Source: Nemertoderma westbladi (lineage: Eukaryota > Xenacoelomorpha > Nemertodermatida > Nemertodermatidae). Taken from it: 34,909 nt of DNA. Positions 13,628-21,976 of this stretch are shown here, piece by piece. The stretch covers positions 1 through 34,909 of the forward strand of contig JAUCBJ010000474.1 of the NCBI GenBank assembly GCA_032718475.1, written 5' to 3'. The notes beneath the pieces were generated by a model, which was not told the DNA's origin, searched no databases, and saw only the letters and a list, made by a program, of their open reading frames with translations. The stretch's first letter is position 1, and the number at the start of each line of letters is the position of its first letter. The position numbers were made by a program, and so were the translations under genes.

Positions 13628-16600
13628 TGTATAAATAATTATTATTATAATTATAAATAAATATTTATATAAAATTACCAATAAATTTTCGACCAAAAAG
13701 TGAAAACCTGGTATACTTTAGGATGAGGGAAATAAAATGTGTAACTTTATTAACTAAAATTTAATTGGAATTATTGGTCAACATGGAACACGGAAATGTA
13801 GATATGAGTCCCTATAATAATAATGAATATATACTATAATTCTCTCTATAATATACTGTCTACTTGTTGTCTATAATACTGGTTACCATGATTACCCATA
13901 AGGTAGGTGAGCCCAATGACTCTGTAATGCAGGTTGCCATGGTTACCCATAAGGTGCGGCTAATGCTTCCATTCACTTTCTCCCAGAGTTGGATTTAATC
14001 CAGAACTTTTTTTTATTCCATGTCGTAGAAAAGCTACGCCGACAGCAGATAACCGACCAAAAAAAACGACTGCCGTCATAAACGTATAAAGAAGCAGGTC
14101 GCATGTGGCAGGTTGTTATAATCAAAACAATAAACGAGGGTCAAAACCGCAGGCTACAGTTCCATTTTTGTTCAAAATAACCGTTGTCGGTTGTCGGTTG
14201 CAGTATCGTTTAGACTCTAATCACTCCAGATAACCAATGGACATAAAATCTTCTCTTATCATTGTAGTAACTACCCGTATTTCAGTGGAGTTCTTTTTTT
14301 TCACCGTCTCCCCTAATCCATCAACCATTTCTAGAAGGTCGGACGGAGCCCTAGCAAATCAAACCTGGCCGAATTTTTAAATTTTCAAATTATTTAGTTA
14401 CCATGTAGCTAAATAATTTTGAAAATTTAAAAATCCGGTGAGGCCGGCAGTGAGAAAATATATCGAACTATCTCCATACCAAATTTCGTAGCTTAAATTC
14501 GTAGCTTAAACCAAATTTACGATTGTAATTTGATATTTTTAAATTTTGTATCATTTTGTTTCTTAGATGATTGCGAGGGAGTTTGCAGCAACGGTGGTGA
14601 ATGCCAGTTCGTATCCATGGGAACGCCCATGTGTATCTGTAAGTCTGGTTACCAAGGCGAGACATGTGACGACGAGGTTGCTATCACCGGTTCCGCCTTG
14701 GCTGGTATTGTCGCCGCTATCCTTAGCGGACTCTGTTTACTCGCCGCCATCGTATACTTCATACACGCCCAGTTAGTGGGATAATATATTTTTTATTTAG
14801 ATTTATTTATTTTATTTATTGCCTGAAAAATCGAAACATATTTTTTGATTACAATTAATTATTATAATTATTATTATGTATGTAGTTCAGGGAGAACTCA
14901 AGAAAACAAAAAAATAATTTTTTGTCACTTTTGTCTTCCCGCTCTACATAATAACACCAGTGACGATAGCGCGTCAGTATTTATAAACTGAAATATTAAA
15001 TTCCTGCTCATTTTATTGGACTTGAGTAGCAAAGTTGCTCAATTGCTTTTCTGTTATACATAGTGTACTTATTTGAAATTATTTTACCTTTTTAGTATTG
15101 TTTCAAAGAAGGATAAGGAATTGTCGAAATACAAGAAAATTGTTGAATCTAGAGGTCTACGGGGAAGTGGTGCGCCATCTAGTGGAAAAACCCTGGCAAC
15201 ATATCAAGAAGCAACAAAAGGGTCTTCAGCGCCATCTAGAGAAATCACCTCGGCATACAGTAACATGTCATACGATACCACTGGCGATCGACATGGGGTG
15301 TATATCGTGGAAGATAGTGAGGGGGGATCACCGCGGGATGTGGAGAAAGGGAAGTACAAGATGAACGAGCACTACGAGGATGTACATGTACCGAGTAACG
15401 AGTACAAGTCATCGCCTTACACTGGCAGACATTACTTCCAGGTTAGTAGATTATTGGACATGAATAGGGGGCAGACACTTACATGTTATTAGATTATTGG
15501 ACATGAATTAATAGGGGGCAGACACTTACATGTTACTAGTAGATTAATGGACATGAATAGGGGGCAGACACTTACATGTTATTAGATTATTGGACATGAA
15601 TTAATAGGGGGCAGACACTTACATGTTACTAGTAGATTAATGGACATTAATAGGGGGCAGACACTTTACATGTTATTATATTATTGGACATGAATTAATA
15701 GGGGGCAGACACTTACATGTTAGTAGTAGATTATTGGACATGAATAGGGGGCAGACACTTCTTCCATGTTAGTATTAGATTATTGGACATGAATTAATAG
15801 GGGGCAGACACTTACATGTTATTAGATTATTGGACATGAATTAATAGGGGGCAGACACTTACATGTTACTAGTAGATTAATGGACATTAATAGGGGGCAG
15901 ACACTTTACATGTTATTATATTATTGGACATGAATTAATAGGGGGCAGACACTTACATGTTACTAGTAGATTAATGGACATTAATAGGGGGCAGACACTT
16001 TACATGTTATTATATTATTGGACATGAATTAATAGGGGGCAGACACTTACATGTTAGTAGTAGATTATTGGACATGAATAGGGGGCAGACACTTCTTCCA
16101 TGTTAGTATTAGATTATTGGACATGAATTAATAGGGGGCAGACACTTACATGTTAGTAGTAGATTATTGGACATGAATAGGGGGCAGACTCTTACATGTT
16201 AGTAGTAGATTATTGGACATGAATAGGGGGCAGACACTTACATGTTATTATATTATTGGACATGAATTAATAGGGGGCAGACACTTACATGTTAGTAGTA
16301 GATTATTGGAAATGAATTAATAGGGGGCAGACACTTACATGTTATTAGATTATTGGACATGAATTAATAGGGGGCAGACACTTACATGTTAGTAGTAGAT
16401 TATTGGACATGAATAGGGGGCAGACACTTACATGTTAGTAGTAGATTATTGGACATGAATAGGGGGCAGACACTTACATGTTATTATATTATTGGACATG
16501 AATTAATAGGGGGCAGACACTTACATGTTAGTAGTAGATTATTGGAAATGAATTAATAGGGGGCAGACACTTACATGTTAGAAGTAGATTATTGGACATG

Positions 16601-18266
16601 AATAGGGGGCAGACACTTACATGTTATTAGATTATTGGACATGAATTAATAGGGGGCAGACACTTACATGTTAGTAGTAGATTATTGGACATGAATAGTG
16701 GGCAGACACTTACATGTTATTAGATTATTGGACATGAATTAATAGGGGGCAGACACTTACATGTTACTAGTAGATTAATGGACATTAATAGGGGGCAGAC
16801 ACTTTACATGTTATTATATTATTGGACATGAATTAATAGGGGGCAGACACTTACATGTTACTAGTAGATTAATGGACATTAATAGGGGGCAGACACTTTA
16901 CATGTTATTATATTATTGGACATGAATTAATAGGGGGCAGACACTTACATGTTAGTAGTAGATTATTGGACATGGATAGGGGGCAGACACTTCTTCCATG
17001 TTAGTATTAGATTATTGGACATGAATTAATAGGGGGCAGACACTTACATGTTAGTAGTAGATTATTGGACATGAATAGGGGGCAGACTCTTACATGTTAG
17101 TAGTAGATTATTGGACATGAATAGGGGGCAGACACTTACATGTTATTATATTATTGGACATGAATTAATAGGGGGCAGACACTTACATGTTAGTAGTAGA
17201 TTATTGGAAATGAATTAATAGGGGGCAGACACTTCCATGTTAGTAGTAGATTATTGGACATGAATTAATAGGGGGCAGACATTTACATGATAGTAGTAGA
17301 TTATTGGACATGGATAGGGGGCAGACACTTACATGTTAGTAGTAGATTAATGGACATGAATAGGGGGCAGACACTTACATGTTATTAGATTATTGAACAT
17401 GGATAGGGGGCAGACACTTACATGTAGTAGTATATTATTGGACATGGATAGGGGGCAGACACTTACATGTTATTAGATTATTGGACATGAATTAATAGGG
17501 AGCAGACACTTCCATGTTAGTAGTAGATTATTGGACATGAATAGGGGGCAGACACTTCCATGTTAGTAGTAAATTATTGGACATGAATTAATAGGGGGCA
17601 GACACTTACATGTTAGTAGTAGATTAATGGACATTAATAGGGGGCAGACACTTCCATGTTAGTAGTAGATTATTGGACATGAATAGGGGGCAGACACTTC
17701 CATGTTAGTAGTAAATTATTGGACATGAATTAATAGGGGGCAGACACTTACATGTTAGTAGTAGATTAATGGACATTAATAGGGGGCAGACACTTACATG
17801 TTATTAGATTATTGAACATGAATAGGGGGCAGACACTTACATGTTATTATATTATTGGACATGAATTAATAGGGGGCAGACACTTCCATGTTAGTAGTAG
17901 ATTATTGGACATGAATTAATAGGGGGCAGACATTTACATGATAGTAGTAGATTATTGGACATGGATAGTGGGCAGACACTTACATGTTAGTAGTAGATTA
18001 ATGGACATGAATAGGGGGCAGACACTTACATGTTATTAGATTATTGAACATGAATAGGGGGCAGACACTTACATGTTCTTAGATTATTGAACATGAATTG
18101 GGGGCTCAGACACTTATATATATGTTAGTAAATTATTATTGGACATGAATAATAGGGGTAGACCTTACGTAGATAAATAATGATAACCAGAACTAAGGAC
18201 TGTGCAATTTAATTATTTTCACTGCGTTTATATTTATTATATGTCTTTTAGGATGCGAGTCTGTGA
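2558..18266 (+). CDS. Type I membrane protein with ephrin-receptor-like Cys-rich modules, two EGF-like domains, TM helix and tyrosine-rich tail (5' partial, nine exons)
   Basis: Nine exons join in frame: 2558-2743, 4103-4252, 5769-5948, 6343-6489, 9690-9851, 10327-10479, 14567-14771, 15096-15441 and 18252-18266. They give about 515 residues with the start upstream of the window. The first five carry cysteine-rich modules of the ephrin-receptor-like (GCC2_GCC3/TNFR-like) type, pattern C..G.Y...C..C. Two EGF-like domains follow, then one hydrophobic helix and a tail of about 115 residues with several tyrosines. All extracellular exons are phase 1-1, as expected for shuffled extracellular modules. 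Most donors read GTTAGT. The protein is probably a cell-surface receptor or adhesion molecule; no ligand can be inferred. Introns are dominated by satellites and dead retroelements. I do not recognise a specific orthologue. Confidence 0.85.
2761..3913. repeat. (TATTG)n microsatellite, 228 units
   Basis: From 2761 to 3900 there are 228 consecutive TATTG units with one visible substitution (TTTTG at 2871-2875), followed by a slightly broken end. It fills most of the 1.36-kb intron between the first two exons. All three plus-strand frames are open only because the unit contains no stop in any register. Confidence 0.99.
4103..4252 (+). CDS. Exon: Cys-rich module 2
   Basis: The acceptor is TTTTTGCAG ending at 4102 and the donor is AG|GTTAGT at 4253, phase 1-1, 50 codons. 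It encodes CRSQCNSGEYFDVRQGSC and CLDCPSGTTYT, the same ephrin-receptor-like cysteine spacing as the neighbouring exons. The frame joins the previous exon without a stop. Confidence 0.88.
   Translation, partial: KPLSRMIAGRNVIQANTSTFGRAAVWTAHPALLTLTLSPTDCLGKTRPV
4253..5768. other. Intron without recognised gene
   Basis: This is 1.5 kb of AT-rich intronic DNA. At 4536-4700 a word like ACTTGGTG recurs five times at 30-45 base spacing, and near 5281 the inverted word CACCAAGTGG appears, so part of it could be an old inverted-repeat element. No convincing coding or RNA feature was seen on either strand. Confidence 0.6.
5769..5948 (+). CDS. Exon: Cys-rich module 3
   Basis: The acceptor is TTTTTTGCAG ending at 5768 and the donor is G|GTTAGT at 5949, phase 1-1, 60 codons. 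The product contains CNRAGFFFSTGSGTCLPCP, then CMPCATSSYTA and CKSCLP, the usual ephrin-receptor-like repeat of paired cysteines followed by G/S-x-Y. Confidence 0.9.
5949..6342. other. Short intron, nothing recognised
   Basis: 394 bases between two Cys-rich exons, with the donor GTTAGT and the acceptor TTTCTATAG. No repeat, RNA or coding signal was noticed. It is one of the few introns of this gene free of satellites. Confidence 0.7.
6343..6489 (+). CDS. Exon: Cys-rich module 4
   Basis: The acceptor is TATAG ending at 6342 and the donor is TAG|GTTAGT at 6490, phase 1-1, 49 codons. It encodes GCLSCPLGSYRAEEDD and YCVGCPSMTSTSS, again ephrin-receptor-like. The 43-bp minisatellite begins 11 bases after the donor. 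Confidence 0.9.
6501..8857. repeat. 43-bp minisatellite, about 55 units
   Basis: A very regular array with a 43-base unit that includes TTAGTGTTATTTG and CTGTTCACTCACACTC. The main variation is at the unit boundary (CTC followed by ATT, GTT, GCT, GGT or CCT), and those variants are clustered: CCT and GCT boundaries occur only in the right half. The array starts 11 bases from the splice donor and most units contain GTTAGTG, which resembles that donor. It stops at 8857, where a different minisatellite begins. Confidence 0.98.
8858..9550. repeat. 39-bp minisatellite, about 17-18 units
   Basis: The unit is 39 bases with words such as AATCTGTGGTTCTATGATAA and alternation of GGCAGTT/GGCGGTT. It follows the 43-bp array directly, so the 3.2-kb intron is mostly satellite. 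Since 39 is 13 codons and one frame lacks stops, it gives a 231-codon open frame with a 13-residue period (NLWFYDKLAVIIV). I treat that as a by-product, because it lies between a splice donor and acceptor of the host gene. Confidence 0.95.
9690..9851 (+). CDS. Exon: Cys-rich module 5
   Basis: The acceptor is TTTTTGTAG ending at 9689 and the donor is C|GTAAGT at 9852, phase 1-1, 54 codons. It encodes CHPGHYYDDDITDCMPCP, then CFSCLSGMITLG, an ephrin-receptor-like module. This is the only intron with the textbook GTAAGT donor. Confidence 0.9.
9852..10326. other. Intron, nothing recognised
   Basis: 475 bases of AT-rich intron between the last Cys-rich module and the first EGF-like exon. No repeats or gene-like signals were seen. 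Short open frames on both strands here are chance. Confidence 0.7.
10327..10479 (+). CDS. Exon: EGF-like domain 1
   Basis: The acceptor is TTTTTCCGCAG ending at 10326 and the donor is A|GTAGGT at 10480, phase 1-1, 51 codons. Six cysteines are spaced as in an EGF-like domain, with the C-terminal signature YCDCNTGYSGNGYQC. A calcium-binding N-terminal motif is not evident. The exon frame stays open only when joined to its neighbours. Confidence 0.9.
10540..11104 (-). pseudogene. RTE-like LINE fragment, C-terminal half of RT
   Basis: Read on the minus strand from 11104, the sequence encodes FADDLGVLSESLELLSSL, with the catalytic [YF]ADD box, then a stretch ending VDDFCYLGSWIRKSDEDLRI, and after frame breaks FAGHCFRREDQP. 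The same order (FADD box, VDDFQYLGSWI, FSGHC) is found in the LINE copies at 20.1-21.2 kb and 32.8-33.4 kb, so it is a diverged member of the same RTE-like clade. Stops and frameshifts make it non-functional. Its upstream (N-terminal) side is cut off at 11104, where another LINE remnant begins. Confidence 0.8.
11105..13480 (-). pseudogene. Second LINE lineage, degenerate RT with C-terminal zinc knuckle
   Basis: On the minus strand, pieces of one reverse transcriptase run in order: GKASGPDMLDPEMF (about 13150), AAFRAGYRTTDHLF (about 12860), GVRQGECMSPLLFSLFISDL (about 12570), LLFADDIALVSSSVQG (about 12460), a region containing ILKFWVRILNLPNTRLVKQ (about 11930) and a Cys/His motif CKVCNLNMVESEYHFLLEC (about 11540). 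This order is standard for a non-LTR retrotransposon RT and its tail. Several frame changes separate the blocks. It is clearly different from the RTE-like copies; by its C-terminal Cys/His motif it resembles L1/CR1-type elements, but I cannot fix the clade. Confidence 0.8.
13481..14566. other. Rest of the intron: poly(A)/AT microsatellite, no gene
   Basis: A run of about 21 A bases followed by a TA repeat lies at 13588-13627, and the sequence on to 13680 is very AT-rich. Beyond that I see only a hairpin (14369-14438, listed separately) and unremarkable intronic sequence with two similar blocks near 13885 and 13930 (GGTTRCCATGRTTACCCATAAGGT-like). Confidence 0.6.
14369..14438. repeat. Near-perfect inverted repeat (hairpin)
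   Basis: Left arm 14369-14396 and right arm 14409-14438 are reverse complements apart from one or two bases, separated by 12 bases. The arms are AT-rich (core TTTTTAAATTTTCAAA). It lies 130 bases before the exon coding for the transmembrane helix. It may be a remnant of a small inverted-repeat element. Confidence 0.8.
14567..14771 (+). CDS. Exon: EGF-like domain 2 and transmembrane helix
   Basis: The acceptor is TTTCTTAG ending at 14566 (phase 1) and the donor is CCCA|GTTAGT at 14772 (phase 2). The first half is a compact EGF-like domain: CEGVCSNGGEC, then CICKSGYQGETC. The second half is a hydrophobic helix (SALAGIVAAILSGLCLLAAI, then VYFIHA) with no charged residue, followed after splicing by a basic stretch IVSKKDK, as expected for a type I stop-transfer sequence. 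If the intron were retained, the frame would end four codons later (TAA at 14782), giving a protein almost without a tail. Confidence 0.88.
14772..15095. other. Intron, nothing recognised
   Basis: 324 bases of AT-rich intron between the transmembrane and tail exons. The acceptor is ACCTTTTTAG. No repeat or gene signal was noticed. Confidence 0.7.
15096..15441 (+). CDS. Exon: cytoplasmic tail with several tyrosines
   Basis: It starts in phase 2 and ends in phase 0 at TTCCAG|GTTAGT (15442). The tail opens with a basic juxtamembrane segment (SKKDKELSKYKKIVE), passes through a Ser/Thr/Ala-rich linker and ends with closely spaced tyrosines: YDTT, YIVE, YKMN, YEDV, YKSS, YTGR. YKMN fits the Y-x-N consensus of Grb2-type SH2 ligands, and YEDV is also SH2-ligand-like. 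No kinase, TIR or death domain is present. Reading through the donor would add 16 residues from the adjacent minisatellite before a stop. Confidence 0.85.
15442..18160. repeat. 46-50-bp minisatellite with higher-order structure, about 57 units
   Basis: Units share TTATTGGACATGAAT and AGGGGGCAGACACTTACATG and differ by an inserted TTAA (GAATAGG versus GAATTAATAGG), by GTTATTAG versus GTTAGTAGTAG, and by CTTCTTCCATG. Blocks of several unlike units recur in the same order (for example around 15620-15790, 15870-16110 and 16750-17010), so it is a higher-order repeat. The first unit begins at the splice donor itself: the intron's first bases GTTAGTAGATTATTGG are repeat sequence. The right end (18080-18160) is degenerate. 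Confidence 0.97.
18252..18266 (+). CDS. Last coding exon (four codons plus stop)
   Basis: The acceptor is TATGTCTTTTAG ending at 18251. Phase 0 matches the donor at 15442. It reads D-A-S-L-stop, giving a C-terminus ...HYFQDASL. This is the best acceptor after the minisatellite, but such a short coding part makes the call less sure than the others; readthrough at 15442 is the alternative C-terminus. Confidence 0.6.
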   Translation, partial: DASL

Positions 18267-19705
18267 TGCTTCTTAGTTGATTTGAATCCAGAACGGAAAG
18301 AGTTGAAGCTATTGTTAACGGAACCTCAGCAAAACAGACTAAATAGACTCCGAAGTACCAAAAATACTATAAGTAACTGCTTTACAAATCTTACATTTTA
18401 ATATTCACTACAATTAATTGTCAATTAGGATATCGAGTTTTCGTCCCCATAATATTGTTGGTCCGTTTATGTCACGGACGAAACGTACTATAGACACTAT
18501 ATACAAAGTCACACAATCGTACATGTGTCACTTTTGACTACTTATAATATCATAATTAATATTTAGTAACTGTATTGTCAATTAAGTATGACGTCATTGC
18601 ATTATGGTCCGGGTGATGCTATTTACTAACGTGCTTAGCGAGCGAGAGTGACAATTAAACGGAGTGGTAATGCAATAATTGACTACTAATTGACAATGCC
18701 GTTAATGTGTTGCATATTATATAGAAATATACAACTTATTGCATTCCATCCGAGTAGTTAAAATTAAACAATTAAAAGTAGTGTACTTTTTAAACTACGT
18801 AACGCTATAGTCTTTGTCAATTTCATTAATGCTCGTCAACATTTTAGCTATTATTTAAAAATATTTTTTTTATTCTAGAATCATACTAGCAATTTTTGTG
18901 ACTTAGAAAAACGTTCTAGAATAAACAAAATGTGTTGGCTAATATATGCTAAAAATTGATAATTAATTAATTATTGCTAATAATTATTTCATGAGCGGGT
19001 AATCGAATTATAAGCTACATAAATAAAAATACATTACACACAATAGAACATATAGAACGGAATTCGATTAAGTTGTTGAAATGCAATAAAATTTTTAATT
19101 TTACGTTAAATTGTTTTTATACGACAAAAAACGACAAATTGTATCAGGTTGTTTATCATATGTGCTGATCTCAAGGCTATCGCCGTGTCCCACCTGCTCA
19201 AACTTTTTTTGTAATTATTATTTTTTTATAATTAATTGTTTTACAAACAATTAATAACAATATAATATTTTGTTTACAGTCTTTTTACCTCATTGTTATT
19301 CATACGATATCTCCAATGGTTGCACATTATGTCTATAGAATTTTAATTTATTAAAGCAATTCATATTTAACCCCTTTTGTTTTTACTGTTCGTTTCGTAC
19401 AAATAACTAACTATATTTATTGTAACTAACTGTAGATCAATATGTTTTTATAATTTTAGCGTATCGGTTGACATTAATAATGTATATATAAATAATTAAT
19501 AAATTATTGACTTCTTTCTAAAAAAAATACGCAATTTTATATTGGAATTCCTTATTATGCGGCTGATTTAATATCTAAATATTAATTTACACAATAAGGT
19601 TGCACTTAATTTTGTCAATTCTGTTTTATGATCCGAGTATGTTACACGAACGAACTTAGTGAGTGAGTATGAATAAATCAACGAGGTTATAACACAATAA
19701 TCCAG
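18267..19705 (+). other. Probable 3' UTR and AT-rich intergenic DNA
   Basis: No coding signal follows the stop codon. Candidate polyadenylation signals AATAAA lie at 18920-18925 and 19085-19090. An imperfect palindrome lies at 18574-18697, and a diverged relative may lie at about 19615-19705 (shared CTTAGYGAGYGAG word). The rest is AT-rich without recognised features. Confidence 0.5.
18574..18697. repeat. Imperfect palindrome, 38-base arms
   Basis: Left arm 18574-18611 and right arm 18660-18697 are reverse complements at about four fifths of positions; both begin or end with ATTGTCAATTA and contain TTGCATTA. The 48-base loop holds GCTTAGCGAGCGAGAGTG. It looks like a small palindromic MITE-like element. 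No target duplication was identified. Confidence 0.55.
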
Positions 19706-20105
19706 TACTTTATACTACTCTATAAATACTACCTACTTTATACTACTCTATAAATACTACCTACTTTATACTACTCTATAAATACTACCTACTTTATACT
19801 ACTGTATATAAATACTACCTACTTTATACTACTCTATAAATACTACCTACTTTATACTACTCTATAAATACTACCTACTTTATACTACTCTATAAATACT
19901 ACCTACTTTATACTACTCTATAAATACTACCTACTTTATACTACTGTATAAATACTACCTACTTTATACTACTGCGTAAATACTACCTACTTTATACTAC
20001 TGTATAAATACTACCTACTTTATACTACTGTATAAATACTACCTACTTTATACTACTGCGTAAATACTACCTACTTTATACTACTCTATAAATACTACCT
20101 ACACT
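19706..20105. repeat. 28-bp minisatellite, array 1 (about 14 units)
   Basis: The unit is 28 bases: TATAAATACTACC followed by TACTTTATACTACTC. Variants are CTG for CTC, GCGTAAAT for TATAAAT, and one TATATAAAT unit. It abuts the (TAG)n tail of LINE copy 1 on its right through about 12 bases of unrelated sequence. The same satellite forms the arrays at 24603-32761 and 34270-34909. Confidence 0.97.
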
Positions 20106-20118
20106 ATTTTTGTACATT

Positions 20119-20418
20119 ATACTACTACTACTACTAGGTCGAGCGAACTCGGACAGTGGAAATGAGATCCTTCCAGGCTTCCCGATTCTCTATAGTTGTC
20201 GCAATTTCGTTTCTCCCAAGTTCAGTATCCCTTTCAAGTTGATCTATATATGTTATGGCCGGTCGCCCACGACTACGCTTTCCATGAGTTGGTTGCCAGA
20301 GAAGTAGATCTGGTATGACCTCGTCTTTACTTCGCCAACAGTGCCCACTGAATCTTAATCTGCGTTCACGGAGGGTGGCTGATACAGGTGATACAGGTTG
20401 ATACGATGATTTAAGCAA
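20119..20418 (-). pseudogene. RTE-like LINE copy 1: C-terminus and 3' tail
   Basis: On the minus strand this encodes RRLRFSGHCWRSKDEV, then GKRSRGRPAITYIDQL and the end ...VRVRST, followed by a stop that is part of a run of TAG repeats (20119-20136 on the minus strand). A GRP-rich C-terminus and a very short 3' UTR ending in a simple repeat are familiar in the RTE clade. The part between this segment and 20869 is missing and replaced by a foreign plus-strand RT segment. Confidence 0.8.
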
Positions 20419-20868
20419 GCAAATGTCCAGTGCTGATGTAGGTTGCGTTATTGATGGAACCAGGATTAATCACCTTGGTTACGCTGATGACTTATGTTTA
20501 ATTTCAAACTCTATTTTTGGTTTACAGTACTTAATAGATATATGTGTTACTTACGCAAAAGGTAATTCTATAACTTTCAATATAAAGAAAAGTAAGTGTT
20601 TATATTTGTATCCTAAGGGGTCGACAATTATTTGTCGCCCTAGTGTTTATCTTAACGGCTCTCCTATTGAAGTCGTTGAGAAGTTTAATTATCTTGGCCA
20701 TATTGTACACAGTACTTTAGATGACGACTACGATATCAGGAATCAAACTTGTAAGCTTTATTCTGGGGGTAATTTTTTGATTCGCAAATTCGGTTCATGC
20801 CCTGTCCCCGTTAAAGTTACTTTATTTCGTGCATATTGTACACCGTTATATTGCAATGCTCTTTGGGC
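20419..20868 (+). pseudogene. CR1-like RT fragment inserted in opposite orientation
   Basis: An open plus-strand stretch encodes a different RT palm/thumb region: INHLGYADDLCLISNS with the catalytic YADD box, then VVEKFNYLGHIV and FRAYCTPLYCNALWA. It sits inside the minus-strand RTE-like LINE, replacing its part from just after KTEFM to just before the FSGHC block. Its frame is uninterrupted for about 149 codons, but both ends are truncated, so it is not a functional gene. CR1-like assignment is from the YLGHIV/YCTP..C..LW pattern and is tentative. Confidence 0.75.
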
Positions 20869-21976
20869 ATGAATTCGGTCTTTGTAGCATTTATATGCAA
20901 TCCAACCTCCTTAGCAGCCCTCTCCACTTTATTTAGTAGAAACTGTGCATCTGCTAGCGTATTAGAGAGCAGGGCGATGTCATCCGCAAAGTCGGTGTCT
21001 GTGACTGTAGTTGCCAGATATCTACTACTTCTGCGTTCTTGAAGTGTGAATCCCAGATCTTCACCCTTTGTGGCCGTCCTCATTGCGTAATCCAGCACAA
21101 TTACAAATAGTAATGGTGCTAATGTGTCACCTTGCAGTACGCCAGCCAGGATTGAGAAAAACTCAGTTTCACCATCTGGTGTGAGTACCTGCGCTTCTGT
21201 GTCACAATATAACAATCCAATGCCAACAACAATTACTTTGGTATTCCATAAGCTCTTAGGATTTCAAGCATTTTACCTCTATGGATGGAGTCGAATGCCT
21301 TCTTGAACTCCACAAAAGTAATGACTGCGGGGAGATTCTTTGACTTAATTCCTTCAATCAGTCTCCGTAGTGCAAGTATCTGAGCTATTGTTGATCTACT
21401 TGGTCGAAATCCGTTTTGGCTCTTACGCAGTAGTTTCTCTATGTGAGGCCTAATCCTATATAGAATCATTTTATTGTATATTTTGGCAGCTACCACAAGC
21501 AGACAGATCCCACGATAGTTTGTTGGTATGCCGAGGTCTCCTTTCTTGGGGAGAGGCTTTAGTTGACCTTTAGTCCAAATTGGTGGTGGCTTTTCCCCTT
21601 TTAACACCCGGTTGCAAACATTCAATAATGGTCTGTTTAGCACTCCGGTTTTCCATACCTCCGCTGGGATTTCATCTAATCCACTCGCTTTATTATTGGA
21701 CATGCTTTTAATGCTTCTTTGGAGTTCGGCAGGTGTGAAGTCCCCTGTTTCTATAGGTAGTGTCTTGTCATATATTTTCCTCGATGTTTGGTGGCTGCCC
21801 AAGCAAGTTGCTGAAGTGATTTTTCCACTTCCGAACAAGTTCTTCAGGACTATCGGCTTTGAGGCGCCCCTTTGCACAACTTTTCCGACCAGATACCTCA
21901 TTTACAGTTTGCCATGTAAGTCTTCTTGATTGTTGCTGTATGTGAGCAGTTGTAATTGCTTCAGTTTTATCCTGTA
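20869..21976 (-). pseudogene. RTE-like LINE copy 1: RT palm and upstream region
   Basis: The minus strand encodes NNKASGLDEIPAEVWK, GDLGIPTNYRGICLL, QNGFRPSRSTIAQI, FKKAFDSIHRGKM, then after a frame change GVLQGDTLAPLLF and FADDIALLSNT, the RT motifs in order. Two frameshifts break it: one between PPNIEENI and YDKTLP (about 21770) and one after AYGIPK (about 21230). Both are also present in copy 2. It is 1108 bases, matched base for base in length by 33071-34178, with two substitutions visible by eye (21607 and 21834). Helitron H1 interrupts it at 21976/21977, and the LINE continues at 24512. Confidence 0.9.
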
